The notes under the pieces are model-generated. The model searched no databases and had not been told where the DNA came from. It saw only the letters and a program-made list of their open reading frames with translations. Positions 1-9,486 of a stretch of 64,000 nucleotides of DNA are shown here, one piece after another. This DNA is from Rhizobium sp. 2MFCol3.1 (GTDB lineage Bacteria; Pseudomonadota; Alphaproteobacteria; Rhizobiales; Rhizobiaceae). The translations under genes were made by a program, and so were the position numbers. Every line of letters begins with the position of its first letter. Position 1 is the first letter of the stretch. The stretch spans positions 124,001 through 188,000 of the forward strand of contig NZ_KB898354.1 of assembly GCF_000377565.1 (NCBI RefSeq). Reading direction: 5' to 3'.

Positions 1-1490
1 TAGAACTTGCCCTTCGTGGCCCAGGCGATCGCGGGCGAGGCGATCAGGGCGACGATGAGAGTGATGTATGGGGCGAGCGATGCCGCGATCGTGCCGAAGG
101 CGCCGAAGTGGGCGATGAGCGCGATGGTCGCCGACAGCGTCATGGCGCCGAGGCCGACGGGGTTGATGTCGTAGAGATGGGCGCGCTTGAACTCGATGCC
201 TGGAGGGGCGAGACCGAGCGGCTTGTTGATGAAGAGATCAGCCGAGATGGTGCAAAGCCAGGCCATGGCGATGATCGAGAAGATGCCGAGCGTCTCCTCA
301 AGCAGCCGGTAGATGCCGAGCTCCATCAAAAGCAGCGCGATCGCCACGTTGAACACCAGCCAGATGACGCGGCCGGGGTGACTGTGGGTCAAACGGGAGA
401 AGAAGTTCGACCAGGCGAGCGACCCGGCATAGGCGTTCATCACGTTGATCTTCAGCTGCGAGACCATGACGAAGGCGGCCATCAGCAGAAGGGCGGCGTT
501 GTGCCAGGGGATCATGTAGCCGAAGGCGGTGAGATACATCTGCGCCGGATCGGCGGCACGGTCGGCGGGAACACCTGAAGCAAAAGTGAGCACGACGAGG
601 AAGGAGCCGGCGAGCAGTTTCGGTGCGCCGATGATCACCCAGCCGGGACCGGCGAGGAAGACGGCGAGGCGGTGGCGCCACTTGGTCTGCTTTTCCGGGG
701 GCAAGAAGCGCAGGAAGTCGGCCTGTTCGCCGATCTGCGACATCAGCGCCAGGATGACGGCCGAGGCGGCGCCGAACTCGACGAGGTCGAAGGGGGCGAT
801 GGTGCCGGGCGGGCCAGAGGCATGGCGGATGCCGGAGAAGGCGCGCCAGAGATCGAACTTCTCCCAGTCCATCACGGCGATGAAGAGGAAGGGCAGGATG
901 TTGAGGACGATCCAGAAGGGTTGCGTCAAAAGCTGGAAGCGGCTGATCAGCCGGACCCCATGGGTGACGAGCGGGATGACCATGACGGCGCTGATGATGT
1001 AGCCGATCCACAAGGGAATGCCCAAGGTCAGCTCCAGCGCGCCGGACATGATCGACGCCTCGATCGCAAACAGCATGAAGGTGAAGCTGGCGTAGATCAG
1101 CGAGGTGATGGTCGAGCCGATATAGCCGAAGCTCGCGCCGCGGGTCAGCAGGTCGATATCGACGCCGTGGCGGATCGCGTAGCGGCTGATCGGCAGGCCG
1201 ATGGCGAGCATGGCGATCGACGCGACGATGATGGCGTAGAAGGCGTTGGTGGTGCCGTAGGAGAGGGTGATGGCGCCGCCGATCGCTTCCAGCGCCAGGA
1301 AGGAGATGGCGCCGATCGCCGTTTGCGAGATGCGCTGCGAGGAGAACTGCCGGGCGCTCTTGGCGGTGAAGCGCAGCGCATAGTCTTCCAGCGTCTGGTT
1401 GGCGACCCAGCGATTGTATTCGCGCCTGACCGGAATAATGCGTTGCCGCGCTGCCATGCCCGTAATCGGCCCCTTCGTTCCCCTTGTCAT
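1..1490 (-). CDS. NCS1-family nucleobase/allantoin permease, partial
   Basis: An open frame reads leftward from an ATG at 1490 (second in-frame ATG at 1457) through the left edge without a stop, about 496 codons. The start region reads RREYNRWVANQTLEDYALR, then hydrophobic helices including FYAIIVASIAMLAIGLPISR and the conserved-looking RGASFGYIGS. This is the pattern of the NCS1 cytosine/purine/uracil/allantoin cation symporters (inner membrane, about 12 helices). The family is usually about 500 residues, so only the tail should be missing. It is divergent from urtA, which fits uptake of nitrogen-rich compounds. Substrate cannot be told. The start is uncertain because neither ATG has a strong ribosome site. 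Confidence 0.8.
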   Translation of the reverse strand, partial: MTRGTKGPITGMAARQRIIPVRREYNRWVANQTLEDYALRFTAKSARQFSSQRISQTAIGAISFLALEAIGGAITLSYGTTNAFYAIIVASIAMLAIGLPISRYAIRHGVDIDLLTRGASFGYIGSTITSLIYASFTFMLFAIEASIMSGALELTLGIPLWIGYIISAVMVIPLVTHGVRLISRFQLLTQPFWIVLNILPFLFIAVMDWEKFDLWRAFSGIRHASGPPGTIAPFDLVEFGAASAVILALMSQIGEQADFLRFLPPEKQTKWRHRLAVFLAGPGWVIIGAPKLLAGSFLVVLTFASGVPADRAADPAQMYLTAFGYMIPWHNAALLLMAAFVMVSQLKINVMNAYAGSLAWSNFFSRLTHSHPGRVIWLVFNVAIALLLMELGIYRLLEETLGIFSIIAMAWLCTISADLFINKPLGLAPPGIEFKRAHLYDINPVGLGAMTLSATIALIAHFGAFGTIAASLAPYITLIVALIASPAIAWATKGKF

Positions 1491-1674
1491 GCGTTCGTAA
1501 CATGGAACAGTGCGGGGCTTAAGAGTGCGGTGCAACGCAAAACTGCACATTTCGCCCCGTCACCTACGTCATTTCGCGTATACGCTTTCGCAGTGCAGCA
1601 CCGGATAGTCCCTTAAGCAACAGTTAATCGCCGTTTCAGGCCTGTTGTCGGAACAAGAAGAGGGGATCAACCAG

Positions 1675-2967
1675 ATGAATCTGCGATCATATGTTTCCGG
1701 TGCCGTGCTCGGCGCCGTCATGTCGGCCACGGCCGCATTCCATGGAGCCGTTGCGGCTGACGACACCATCAAGGTCGGCGTTCTGCATTCGCTGTCCGGC
1801 ACGATGGCGATCTCCGAAACGACGCTGAAAGACGCCATGCTGATGCTCATCGACGAGCAGAACAAGAAGGGCGGCCTTCTCGGCAAGAAGCTCGAAGCCG
1901 TCGTCGTCGACCCGGCTTCCGACTGGCCGCTGTTTGCCGAAAAGGCACGCGAGCTGATCGAAAAGGACAAGGTCGCGGCCGTCTTCGGTTGCTGGACGTC
2001 CTCGTCGCGCAAGTCGGTCCTGCCGGTTTTCGAAGAGCTCAACTCCATCCTGTTCTACCCGGTTCAGTATGAAGGCGAAGAGTCCTCGCGCAACATCTTC
2101 TACACGGGCGCCGCTCCGAACCAGCAGGCGATCCCTGCTGTCGACTACCTGATGGAGAAGGAAGGCGTTAAGCGCTTCGTTCTCGAAGGCACCGACTACG
2201 TCTATCCGCGTACGACCAACAAGATCCTGGAAGCCTACCTGATCTCGAAGGGCATTCCGAAGGAAGACATCATCGTCAACTACACGCCGTTCGGCTTCTC
2301 CGACTGGCAGACGGAAGTCTCCAAGATCAAGGAATTCGGCGCCTCCGGCAAGAAGACCGCCGTCGTCTCCACCATCAACGGCGACGCCAACGTTCCGTTC
2401 TACAAGGAACTCGGCAACCAGGGCGTCAAGGCAACCGACATCCCTGTCGTTGCCTTCTCGGTCGGCGAAGAAGAGCTTGCCGGTCTCGACACCAAGCCGC
2501 TCGTCGGCCACCTCGCTGCCTGGAACTACTTCGAATCGGTCGAAAGCCCGGCGAACAAGAAGTTCATCAAGGAATGGCATGCCTACACCAAGAACGACAA
2601 GCGCGTGACCAACGACCCGATGGAAGCTGCCTATATCGGCTTCAACGCATGGGTTAAGGCGGTCCAGGCTGCCGGCACGACCGACACCGACAAGGTTCTC
2701 GACACGATCATCGGCACCACGGTTCCGAACCTCTCGGGCGGCTACGCCACCGTCATGCCGAACCACCACATCACCAAGCCGGTGCTGATCGGTGAAATCC
2801 AGGCGAACGGCCAGTTCGAAATCGTCCAGCAGACCCCTGCTGTCGTCGGCGACGAATGGTCCGACTTCCTGCCTGACTCCAAGGACCTGATCTCCGATTG
2901 GCGCAAGCCCATGAACTGCGGCAACTTCAATGTCGCAACGGGCAAGTGCGGCGGCAAGGGCTCCTGA
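1675..2967 (+). CDS. urtA: Urea ABC transporter, substrate-binding protein UrtA
   Basis: 430 residues. An N-terminal signal peptide (hydrophobic run ending near AAFHGAVAAD) precedes a periplasmic type I binding protein: IKVGVLHSLSGTMAISE near residue 30, KKLEAVVVDPASDW, and the FGCWTSSSRKSVLPVFE stretch typical of UrtA/FmdD. It binds urea and delivers it to UrtBC. The ATG at 1675 is chosen because GAGGGG lies about 12 bases upstream and the signal peptide begins there; an upstream in-frame start at 1645 would add ten residues before the signal. It heads an urtABCDE run placed directly before urease, so imported urea can be hydrolysed at once. Confidence 0.95.
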   Translation: MNLRSYVSGAVLGAVMSATAAFHGAVAADDTIKVGVLHSLSGTMAISETTLKDAMLMLIDEQNKKGGLLGKKLEAVVVDPASDWPLFAEKARELIEKDKVAAVFGCWTSSSRKSVLPVFEELNSILFYPVQYEGEESSRNIFYTGAAPNQQAIPAVDYLMEKEGVKRFVLEGTDYVYPRTTNKILEAYLISKGIPKEDIIVNYTPFGFSDWQTEVSKIKEFGASGKKTAVVSTINGDANVPFYKELGNQGVKATDIPVVAFSVGEEELAGLDTKPLVGHLAAWNYFESVESPANKKFIKEWHAYTKNDKRVTNDPMEAAYIGFNAWVKAVQAAGTTDTDKVLDTIIGTTVPNLSGGYATVMPNHHITKPVLIGEIQANGQFEIVQQTPAVVGDEWSDFLPDSKDLISDWRKPMNCGNFNVATGKCGGKGS

Positions 2968-3143
2968 GTGGACACCCCTTCACTCTAAAAGCCTGAAAAC
3001 AGCTTCCGTCCGGCCCTCCTGTCCGGGCGGAAGTTCTCTCTCCGAAGCGTGGCCTTGATGCTTCGGGCGGCAGTTGCCGAGTTAGAGGCCTGAATTTCTC
3101 CCGATTGCGCCGGAAGGCCAACGATAACCGAGGCAGAAAGCCG

Positions 3144-4763
3144 ATGTATCGCGCCATCAAGATTTTGCTTTTGACCTTGTGCCTGGCCCTGCCGGCATTC
3201 GCCACGGCGCTGAAGGCGCAGGAAGATATCCACGCGCTGGTCGACGCGCTCGGCGTCGGCGATTTTCCGGAACGCGAGGTCGCCATCAAGGCGCTGGTCG
3301 CATCCGGCGATGCCCATGTCAGCCAGATCCTGCAGCAGCTCAGCGACGGCCAGCTTTACGTGAATTCGGAAAGCGGTGGCCCGGTTCTGCTCCAGGGCGG
3401 CACGGAGGACGAGCCGACCTTTTCCGATCCGATCAGCGGCGAGGCCGTCGCCGATATCGATGCGGACTACATGTCCAAGGTCAGGATCAACAATTCGCTG
3501 CGCGGCGTCATCGCCTCGGCCATGAGCCAGCTGACGCTGCTCTCCCCCGATCGCGGCGCCCGCCTCGCGGCTGCCCAGGGGCTGCTGCGCGATGCCGATC
3601 CCGCCAATCTCGAACTGCTGAACTCCGCACTTGCCGCCGAGAAGGACGGCGAGGTCAAGGAGACGATGGAGGCCGCCCGCGCCGTGATGGTGCTGAAGAG
3701 CGATGTCGGCGCCGAGGACAAGAAGGCCGCCATCGACACGATCGCCGCCCGTGGCGGTCGCAATGCGCTGACGATCCTGACGACCGCCATGGCGACCGCG
3801 CCTGACGAACTCAAGGGCGAGATCCAGACGCATATCAACACGATCAACCGCAGCCTGGCGCTCTGGGATGTTGTGCAGAACGTCTGGTACGGCCTGTCGC
3901 TCGGCTCGGTGCTGCTGCTTGCGGCCATCGGCCTTGCGATTACGTTCGGCGTCATGGGCGTCATCAACATGGCGCATGGCGAGATGGTGATGATCGGCGC
4001 CTACACGACCTATGTGGTGCAGCAGTATATCGCCTCGACCTTCCCCAGCCTCGAAGTCTATTCGCTGGCCTTCGCCGTACCCGCCGCCTTCATCTTCACC
4101 GGCTTCGTCGGCCTCGTCATCGAACGCACCGTGATCCGCTATCTCTACGGACGTCCGCTGGAAACGCTGCTCGCCACCTGGGGCGTGTCGCTCATCCTGC
4201 AGCAGGCGGTGCGCTCGATCTTCGGGCCGACCAACCGCGAAGTGCGCAATCCAAGCTGGATGTCGGGCGCGTTCGAACTCGGCGGTCTCTCAATCACCTG
4301 GAACCGCCTGTGGATCATCGTCTTTTCGATGGCCGTGTTCGTGACGCTGCTGATGCTGCTCAAGCGTTCCGCCTTCGGCCTGCAGATGCGCGCCGTCACG
4401 CAGAACCGCCGAATGGCGTCGTCGATGGGTATCCGCACCGGCTGGGTCGATGCCTTCACCTTCGCGCTCGGCTCCGGCATCGCCGGCATGGCGGGCGTGG
4501 CGCTCAGCCAGATCGACAACGTCTCGCCCAATCTCGGCCAGAGCTACATCATCGACAGCTTCATGGTCGTGGTGTTCGGCGGCGTCGGCAATCTGTGGGG
4601 CACACTCGTGGGGGCGCTGTCGCTCGGCGTCGTCAACAAGTTCCTCGAGCCCTTCGCCGGCGCCGTGCTCGGCAAGATCCTGGTGCTCGTGCTCATCATT
4701 CTCTTCATCCAGAAGCGGCCGCGTGGGCTCTTCGCACTCAAAGGAAGGGCGGTGGAAGCATGA
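3144..4763 (+). CDS. urtB: Urea ABC transporter permease UrtB
   Basis: 539 residues. Signal peptide (MYRAIKILLLTLCLALPAFA), then a soluble HEAT-like helical domain (about residues 25-230), then a LivH-type permease with about eight helices containing GLAITFGVMGVINMAHGEM and the GGVGNLWGTLVGA loop near the C terminus. The long extracytoplasmic N-terminal domain is normal for UrtB and absent from amino-acid LivH. The ATG at 3144 is used because it begins the signal peptide. The last codons overlap urtC (ATGA), indicating translational coupling. Confidence 0.95.
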   Translation: MYRAIKILLLTLCLALPAFATALKAQEDIHALVDALGVGDFPEREVAIKALVASGDAHVSQILQQLSDGQLYVNSESGGPVLLQGGTEDEPTFSDPISGEAVADIDADYMSKVRINNSLRGVIASAMSQLTLLSPDRGARLAAAQGLLRDADPANLELLNSALAAEKDGEVKETMEAARAVMVLKSDVGAEDKKAAIDTIAARGGRNALTILTTAMATAPDELKGEIQTHINTINRSLALWDVVQNVWYGLSLGSVLLLAAIGLAITFGVMGVINMAHGEMVMIGAYTTYVVQQYIASTFPSLEVYSLAFAVPAAFIFTGFVGLVIERTVIRYLYGRPLETLLATWGVSLILQQAVRSIFGPTNREVRNPSWMSGAFELGGLSITWNRLWIIVFSMAVFVTLLMLLKRSAFGLQMRAVTQNRRMASSMGIRTGWVDAFTFALGSGIAGMAGVALSQIDNVSPNLGQSYIIDSFMVVVFGGVGNLWGTLVGALSLGVVNKFLEPFAGAVLGKILVLVLIILFIQKRPRGLFALKGRAVEA

Positions 4764-5923
4764 TTACGGCCTTCCTTCTCCGGTCTCTCGATCGCAAGAT
4801 CATCGTCGCGCTCTTCATCCTCTTGGCGCTCGCCGTGCTGGTGCCGGTCCTGAACCTGATGACGCCGGCATCAAGCCCTCTGCATATCCCGACCTACATC
4901 ATGTCGCTGTTCGGCAAGTATCTGACCTATGCGCTGCTCGCGCTGGCGCTCGATCTCGTCTGGGGCTTCTGCGGCATTCTCTCGCTCGGCCACGGAGCCT
5001 TCTTCGCGCTCGGCGGCTATGCGATGGGCATGTATCTGATGCGCCAGATCGGCACGCGCGGCAGCTACGGCGATCCGATCCTGCCCGATTTCATGGTGTT
5101 CCTGAACTACAAGGAACTGCCTTGGTTCTGGCATGGGTTCGACCATTTCTGGTTTGCGGCGCTGATGGTGCTTGTCGTGCCCGGGCTGCTCGCCTTCGTC
5201 TTCGGCTGGTTCGCCTTCCGCTCGCGCGTCAACGGCGTCTACCTCTCGATCATCACCCAGGCAATGACCTATGCGCTGCTGCTCGCCTTCTTCCGCAACG
5301 ACATGGGCTTCGGCGGCAATAACGGTCTGACCGATTTCAAGGATATCATCGGTTACAACATCCAGGCCGACGGCACCCGCGCGGCGCTCTTCTCGGCCAC
5401 CGCGATTTTGCTTGCACTGTCGCTGCTGATCGCGTCGGCCATCGTGCGCTCGAAGTTCGGCAAGGTGCTGGTCGGCGTGCGCGACGCGGAAAGCCGCACG
5501 CGCTTCCTCGGCTACCGCGTCGAGCACTTCAAGCTCTTCACCTTCGTCGTCTCGGCGATGATGGCGGGGATCGCCGGTGCGCTCTACGTGCCGCAGGTCG
5601 GCATCATCAATCCCGGCGAATTCGCCCCGGCCAACTCCATCGAAGTCGTCATCTGGACGGCTGTCGGCGGCCGCTCGACGCTGATCGGGCCGATCATCGG
5701 CGCCATCATGGTCAATGGCGGCAAGACGATCTTTACCGGCCTCTTCCCGGAATTCTGGCTCTTCGCGCTCGGCGGTCTGTTCGTCGCCGTTACGCTGTTC
5801 CTGCCCAAGGGCATCGTCGGCACGATCGGTCAGTATATCGGCAAGCGCAAGCCATCCTCCAGCGACACGCCGCCCGCCAAGCGCGAAGACGGCGTCGACG
5901 CAGAAATCCAGCCCGCGGAGTGA
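4760..5923 (+). CDS. urtC: Urea ABC transporter permease UrtC
   Basis: 387 residues, LivM-type permease with several membrane segments (for example KYLTYALLALALDLVWGFCG followed by the family motif LSLGHGAFFALGGYAMGMYL). It pairs with UrtB to form the membrane channel for urea. The start ATG overlaps the urtB stop. The last 30 or so residues are polar and rich in K, S, P and E, a cytoplasmic tail. Its stop overlaps a possible GTG start of urtD. Confidence 0.95.
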   Translation: MITAFLLRSLDRKIIVALFILLALAVLVPVLNLMTPASSPLHIPTYIMSLFGKYLTYALLALALDLVWGFCGILSLGHGAFFALGGYAMGMYLMRQIGTRGSYGDPILPDFMVFLNYKELPWFWHGFDHFWFAALMVLVVPGLLAFVFGWFAFRSRVNGVYLSIITQAMTYALLLAFFRNDMGFGGNNGLTDFKDIIGYNIQADGTRAALFSATAILLALSLLIASAIVRSKFGKVLVGVRDAESRTRFLGYRVEHFKLFTFVVSAMMAGIAGALYVPQVGIINPGEFAPANSIEVVIWTAVGGRSTLIGPIIGAIMVNGGKTIFTGLFPEFWLFALGGLFVAVTLFLPKGIVGTIGQYIGKRKPSSSDTPPAKREDGVDAEIQPAE

Positions 5924-5928
5924 GCGCC

Positions 5929-6684
5929 ATGATCCCTGACGTCAAACCCAACAGCGTTCTCTACCTCGACAATGTCTCCGTCTCATTCGACGGTTTCAAG
6001 GCGCTGAATTCGCTGTCTATCGTGATCGAACCGGGCGAACTTCGCGCCATCATCGGCCCGAACGGCGCCGGCAAGACGACGATGATGGACATCATCACCG
6101 GCAAGACCCGGCCGGACACCGGCCAGGTGTTCTTCAACGGCCAGACCGACCTCACCAAGCTCGACGAAGCCGACATCGCCCAGCTCGGCATCGGCCGCAA
6201 GTTCCAGAAGCCGACGGTGTTCGAGAGCCACACGGTCTGGGACAATATCGAGCTGGCGCTGAATCGCAGGCGCGGCGTGTTTTCGACGCTGTTCTATCGG
6301 TTGTCGAGCGAGGATCGGTCGCGCATCGACGAGATCCTTGCGACCGTTCGCCTGACGCATCGCCGCGACGATCTCGCCGCCAATCTCAGCCATGGGCAGA
6401 AGCAGTGGCTGGAGATCGGCATGTTGCTCGCGCAGGAGCCGAAGCTGTTGCTGGTGGACGAGCCGGTGGCCGGGATGACGGATGCGGAGACGGCGGAGAC
6501 GGCGATCCTTTTGAAAGAGATCGCCAAGACGCGGTCGGTGGTCGTCGTGGAGCACGACATGGGCTTTATTCGCGATCTTGGGGTGAAGGTGACGTGTCTC
6601 GCTGAAGGCTCGGTGTTGGCCGAGGGGTCGATTGATTTTGTGAGTTCCGATCCGAAGGTGATCGAGAATTATCTGGGGCGGTGA
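5929..6684 (+). CDS. urtD: Urea ABC transporter ATP-binding protein UrtD
   Basis: 251 residues. ABC ATPase of the LivG type: Walker A GPNGAGKTT near residue 43, a signature in which the usual LSGG is LSHGQKQW, Walker B LLLVDEPVAGMTD, and a switch histidine in VVVEHDMGF. The LSHGQKQW signature is characteristic of UrtD. The ATG at 5929 has GGAGTGA eight bases upstream; a GTG at 5920 overlapping the urtC stop is the alternative. A 200-base repeat-bearing spacer separates it from urtE. Confidence 0.94.
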   Translation: MIPDVKPNSVLYLDNVSVSFDGFKALNSLSIVIEPGELRAIIGPNGAGKTTMMDIITGKTRPDTGQVFFNGQTDLTKLDEADIAQLGIGRKFQKPTVFESHTVWDNIELALNRRRGVFSTLFYRLSSEDRSRIDEILATVRLTHRRDDLAANLSHGQKQWLEIGMLLAQEPKLLLVDEPVAGMTDAETAETAILLKEIAKTRSVVVVEHDMGFIRDLGVKVTCLAEGSVLAEGSIDFVSSDPKVIENYLGR

Positions 6685-6713
6685 GGGATGTTGGCGCTTT
6701 TCGTTGCAGGCAA

Positions 6714-6854
6714 AACCCCTCCCCAACCCCTCCCCACAAGGGGGAGGGGCTTAACCAGGGCGAACCCTTTCTGCCAGGCCCGCTCACGACTGCTTGGGGC
6801 GATGGACGCCGCAGCCCAGTCCCTCCCCCTTGTGGGGAGGGGTTGGGGAGGGGT
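6714..6854. repeat. Large inverted repeat between urtD and urtE
   Basis: Two arms of about 34 bases (6715-6749 and 6820-6854) are exact or near-exact reverse complements, made of CCCTCCCC blocks around a central CACAAGGGGG, separated by 70 bases. Each arm also contains its own small palindrome. This has the look of the short intergenic palindromic elements common in rhizobia. It may form a stable mRNA structure between urtD and urtE; its effect is not known. Confidence 0.85.
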
Positions 6855-6887
6855 CTTTACATCCGCAATTCGCCAGGAGATGGCACC

Positions 6888-7583
6888 ATGCTGACCGTCG
6901 AAAACGCAAACCTCCACTATGGCGCGGCGCAGGCGCTGCGCGGCATCTCGCTGAAGGCCGAGATGGGCAAGATCACCTGCGTGCTCGGCCGCAACGGCGT
7001 CGGCAAGAGCTCGTTGCTTCGCGCCGTCACTGGCCAGCATCCGCTGTCTTCAGGGACGGTGACCTTCAACGACACCAAGCTCAACGGCCTAGCGCCCTAT
7101 GCGCGCGCCAAGCAGGGCATCGGCTATGTGCCGCAAGGGCGCGAGATTTTTCCGTTGCTGACGGTGAAGGAGAATCTCGAGACCGGCTTCGCCCCGCTTA
7201 CGCGCCGCGACAAGAATATCCCCGACGACATCTTCAGCTTGTTTCCCGTGCTGCAGACCATGCTCGGGCGGCGCGGCGGCGATCTCTCGGGCGGGCAGCA
7301 GCAGCAGCTGGCGATCGGGCGGGCGATGGTGACGCGGCCGAAGATCCTCGTGCTCGACGAGCCGACCGAGGGCATCCAGCCGTCGATCATCAAGGATATC
7401 GGCCGGGCGATCCGCTATCTTCGCGATAGTACCGGCATGGCGATCCTGCTGGTCGAGCAGTATCTCGATTTCTGCCGCGAGCTTGCCGATTACGTCTACA
7501 TCATGGATCGCGGCGAGATCGTGCATGAGGGGCTGGCGGAGACGCTGGATACGCCGGAGGCGCGCCGGCATCTGACCGTCTGA
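6888..7583 (+). CDS. urtE: Urea ABC transporter ATP-binding protein UrtE
   Basis: 231 residues. LivF-type ABC ATPase: Walker A GRNGVGKSS near residue 38, signature LSGGQQQQLAIGRAM, Walker B ILVLDEPTEGIQPS, and the H-loop position in ILLVEQYLDF, where Q replaces the usual histidine, as is normal for LivF/UrtE. The ATG at 6888 is preceded by CAGGAGATGGCACC. It completes the five-gene urea importer and is followed after 160 bases by ureD. Confidence 0.94.
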   Translation: MLTVENANLHYGAAQALRGISLKAEMGKITCVLGRNGVGKSSLLRAVTGQHPLSSGTVTFNDTKLNGLAPYARAKQGIGYVPQGREIFPLLTVKENLETGFAPLTRRDKNIPDDIFSLFPVLQTMLGRRGGDLSGGQQQQLAIGRAMVTRPKILVLDEPTEGIQPSIIKDIGRAIRYLRDSTGMAILLVEQYLDFCRELADYVYIMDRGEIVHEGLAETLDTPEARRHLTV

Positions 7584-7744
7584 TCGGCAATCGCCGCTTT
7601 TAAAGGCACTCGACGACATGCGCCCTGTTGACCGGTGCCGGGATTGCGGCGTCCTTCGCGCGGCATGGAAATTGCTTGCTTTCAATCAGTTACAGGATTG
7701 AATGAGAACGGCCGGGCAAACCGGCGGCATGAAAAGGGCATGGA

Positions 7745-8566
7745 ATGACGAACGCCGCGGCATCCACCAGACCGCAAAGGGCCGAAGGCCGCGGGCATCT
7801 GGCCGCGAAGTCGCTGGGCGGGCGCACGCGCATCCGCGAGCTCTATCAGGAGGGCGCCGCGAAGATCCGGCTGCCGGATACCTTCGATGCCTCGATGGAG
7901 GCCGTCATCATCAACACGGCCGGTGGGCTCACCGGTGGCGACCGCATAGACTGGAGCGTCGTGGCCGGTCCCGGCACGCGCATCGACGTGACCACACAGG
8001 CCTGCGAGAAAATCTACAAGGCTTCCGCCGGCACAGCCGAGATCACCACGAAAATCCATGTCGGCGCCAATGCGCGCGTCGACTGGCTGCCGCAGGAAAC
8101 GATCCTCTTCGATCGCTCCTCGCTCTATCGCCGCCTCGATGTCGATCTCGACGCGGGCGCGGAATTCTTGGCCGTCGAAGCGATCCTGCTCGGGCGCAAG
8201 GCTATGGGCGAGGCGGTTGTCTCGGGGCTGTTCCGCGACCGCTGGCGTATCCGCCGGGAAGGCCGGCTCTGCCATGCCGAGGATCTGAGGTTCGCGGGCG
8301 AGGTGCAGGCGCTGACGCGCGAGCAGGCGGTGCTTTCGGGCCAGGTCGCCTTCGCTACATTGCTCTACGTCGGACTGCAGGCGGAAAGCTATCTCAATGC
8401 GGTCAGGCCGTTGCTCGACGGTCATATGGGCGGCGCCAGCTGCTGGGCGGGCAAGCTCGTCGTTCGGCTGGCGGCGTCGGATGGCTTCGCTCTTCGAAAA
8501 ATCCTGATCCCGATCATTTCAGCCTTGCGCAACGGCGCGCCTGTGCCGAAAGTCTGGAATCTCTAG
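7745..8566 (+). CDS. ureD: Urease accessory protein UreD
   Basis: 273 residues. UreD (UreH) is the scaffold that holds apo-urease with UreF and UreG during nickel insertion. Family features seen: [12 protein letters not shown] near residue 37, [14 protein letters not shown] near residue 58, [11 protein letters not shown], and [14 protein letters not shown] near residue 110. Length is normal. It starts the urease cluster and is followed by ureA after 20 bases. Confidence 0.94.
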   Translation: MTNAAASTRPQRAEGRGHLAAKSLGGRTRIRELYQEGAAKIRLPDTFDASMEAVIINTAGGLTGGDRIDWSVVAGPGTRIDVTTQACEKIYKASAGTAEITTKIHVGANARVDWLPQETILFDRSSLYRRLDVDLDAGAEFLAVEAILLGRKAMGEAVVSGLFRDRWRIRREGRLCHAEDLRFAGEVQALTREQAVLSGQVAFATLLYVGLQAESYLNAVRPLLDGHMGGASCWAGKLVVRLAASDGFALRKILIPIISALRNGAPVPKVWNL

Positions 8567-8586
8567 TTCAAGCAGATGGATGCACG

Positions 8587-8889
8587 ATGAACCTCACACC
8601 AAGAGAAAAAGACAAGCTGTTGATTTCGATGGCGGCGATGGTCGCACGGCGGCGGCTGGAGCGGGGCGTCAAGCTCAACTATCCCGAGGCCATCGCGCTG
8701 ATTACCGACTACGTCGTCGAAGGCGCGCGTGACGGCCGGCCGGTGGCGGAGCTGATGGAAGCCGGCGCCCATGTCATCGGCCGCGACCAGGTGATGGATG
8801 GCATCGCCGAGATGATCCACGACGTGCAGGTGGAAGCGACGTTCCCTGACGGGACGAAGCTTGTGACCGTTCACGAACCCATCCGCTGA
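8587..8889 (+). CDS. ureA: Urease gamma subunit UreA
   Basis: 100 residues, the exact usual size of a separate bacterial gamma subunit. It begins [13 protein letters not shown] and carries [24 protein letters not shown] and the C-terminal [11 protein letters not shown], all hallmark gamma-subunit segments. It assembles with UreB and UreC into the (alpha-beta-gamma)3 urease. It starts only 20 bases after ureD. Confidence 0.97.
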   Translation: MNLTPREKDKLLISMAAMVARRRLERGVKLNYPEAIALITDYVVEGARDGRPVAELMEAGAHVIGRDQVMDGIAEMIHDVQVEATFPDGTKLVTVHEPIR

Positions 8890-8896
8890 GGCCGCC

Positions 8897-9151
8897 ATGC
8901 TCGAGCTTCGACCCAATTGCGAATGCTGCGACAAGGACCTGCCGCCCGAAAGCCGCGAGGCGATGATGTGCAGCTTCGAATGCACCTATTGTGCTGCCTG
9001 CGCCGACAACGTGCTTTCAGGCATCTGCCCGAATTGCGGCGGCGAACTGGTGCGCCGGCCGGTGCGCCCGGCGGGCAAGCTCATCAACAACCCGGCATCG
9101 ACGAAACGCGTGCTGAAGGCCGAGGGCTGCGCGCCCGTGAAGGCTGCGTGA
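8897..9151 (+). CDS. DUF1272 zinc-ribbon-like protein
   Basis: 84 residues. It has four pairs of cysteines (CECC, CSFEC, CAAC, CPNC) in the first 55 residues, matching the DUF1272 family of small presumed metal-binding proteins. It sits between ureA and ureB with spacings of 7 and 9 bases, so it is clearly part of the operon. Its role is unknown; a link to metal handling is only a guess from the cysteines. Confidence 0.85.
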   Translation: MLELRPNCECCDKDLPPESREAMMCSFECTYCAACADNVLSGICPNCGGELVRRPVRPAGKLINNPASTKRVLKAEGCAPVKAA

Positions 9152-9160
9152 GGAGAAATC

Positions 9161-9466
9161 ATGATCCCAGGCGAAATCATTGCCGCACCAGGCGAAATCG
9201 AACTCAATGCCGGCGCGCCGACGATTACGATCGAGGTGTCGAACACCGGGGATCGTCCGGTTCAGGTCGGCAGCCATTATCACTTCGGCGAGACCAATGC
9301 CGGGCTCTCCTTCGATCGCGAGAAGGCGCATGGCATGCGGCTCGATATTCCGGCCGGCACCGCCGTGCGCTTCGAGCCGGGCCAGACCCGTTCGGTGACG
9401 CTGATCCCGCTATCAGGCAAGCGCGAAGTCTACGGCTTCCGCCAGTTGGTGATGGGCAAGCTGTGA
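9161..9466 (+). CDS. ureB: Urease beta subunit UreB
   Basis: 101 residues, normal size. Begins MIPGEII, contains [11 protein letters not shown] near residue 38, [15 protein letters not shown] near residue 62 and the YGF motif near the end. It is the structural beta subunit. The start codon is preceded by GAGGAGAAATC. The gene is followed by an LprI-like gene rather than ureC, an arrangement seen in several rhizobia. Confidence 0.97.
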   Translation: MIPGEIIAAPGEIELNAGAPTITIEVSNTGDRPVQVGSHYHFGETNAGLSFDREKAHGMRLDIPAGTAVRFEPGQTRSVTLIPLSGKREVYGFRQLVMGKL

Positions 9467-9486
9467 TCATGTCTCGGGAGGAGATG

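Noticed and set aside
298..1503. Long leftward frame of about 400 codons
   Set aside because: It is Arg/His-rich and out of frame with the clear NCS1 permease on the same strand, which runs off the left edge.
1530..1548. Palindrome GTGCA-N9-TGCAC upstream of urtA as an NtrC site
   Set aside because: The half-sites are in the opposite order to the NtrC consensus (TGCAC-N-GTGCA), and no clear sigma-54 promoter was seen.
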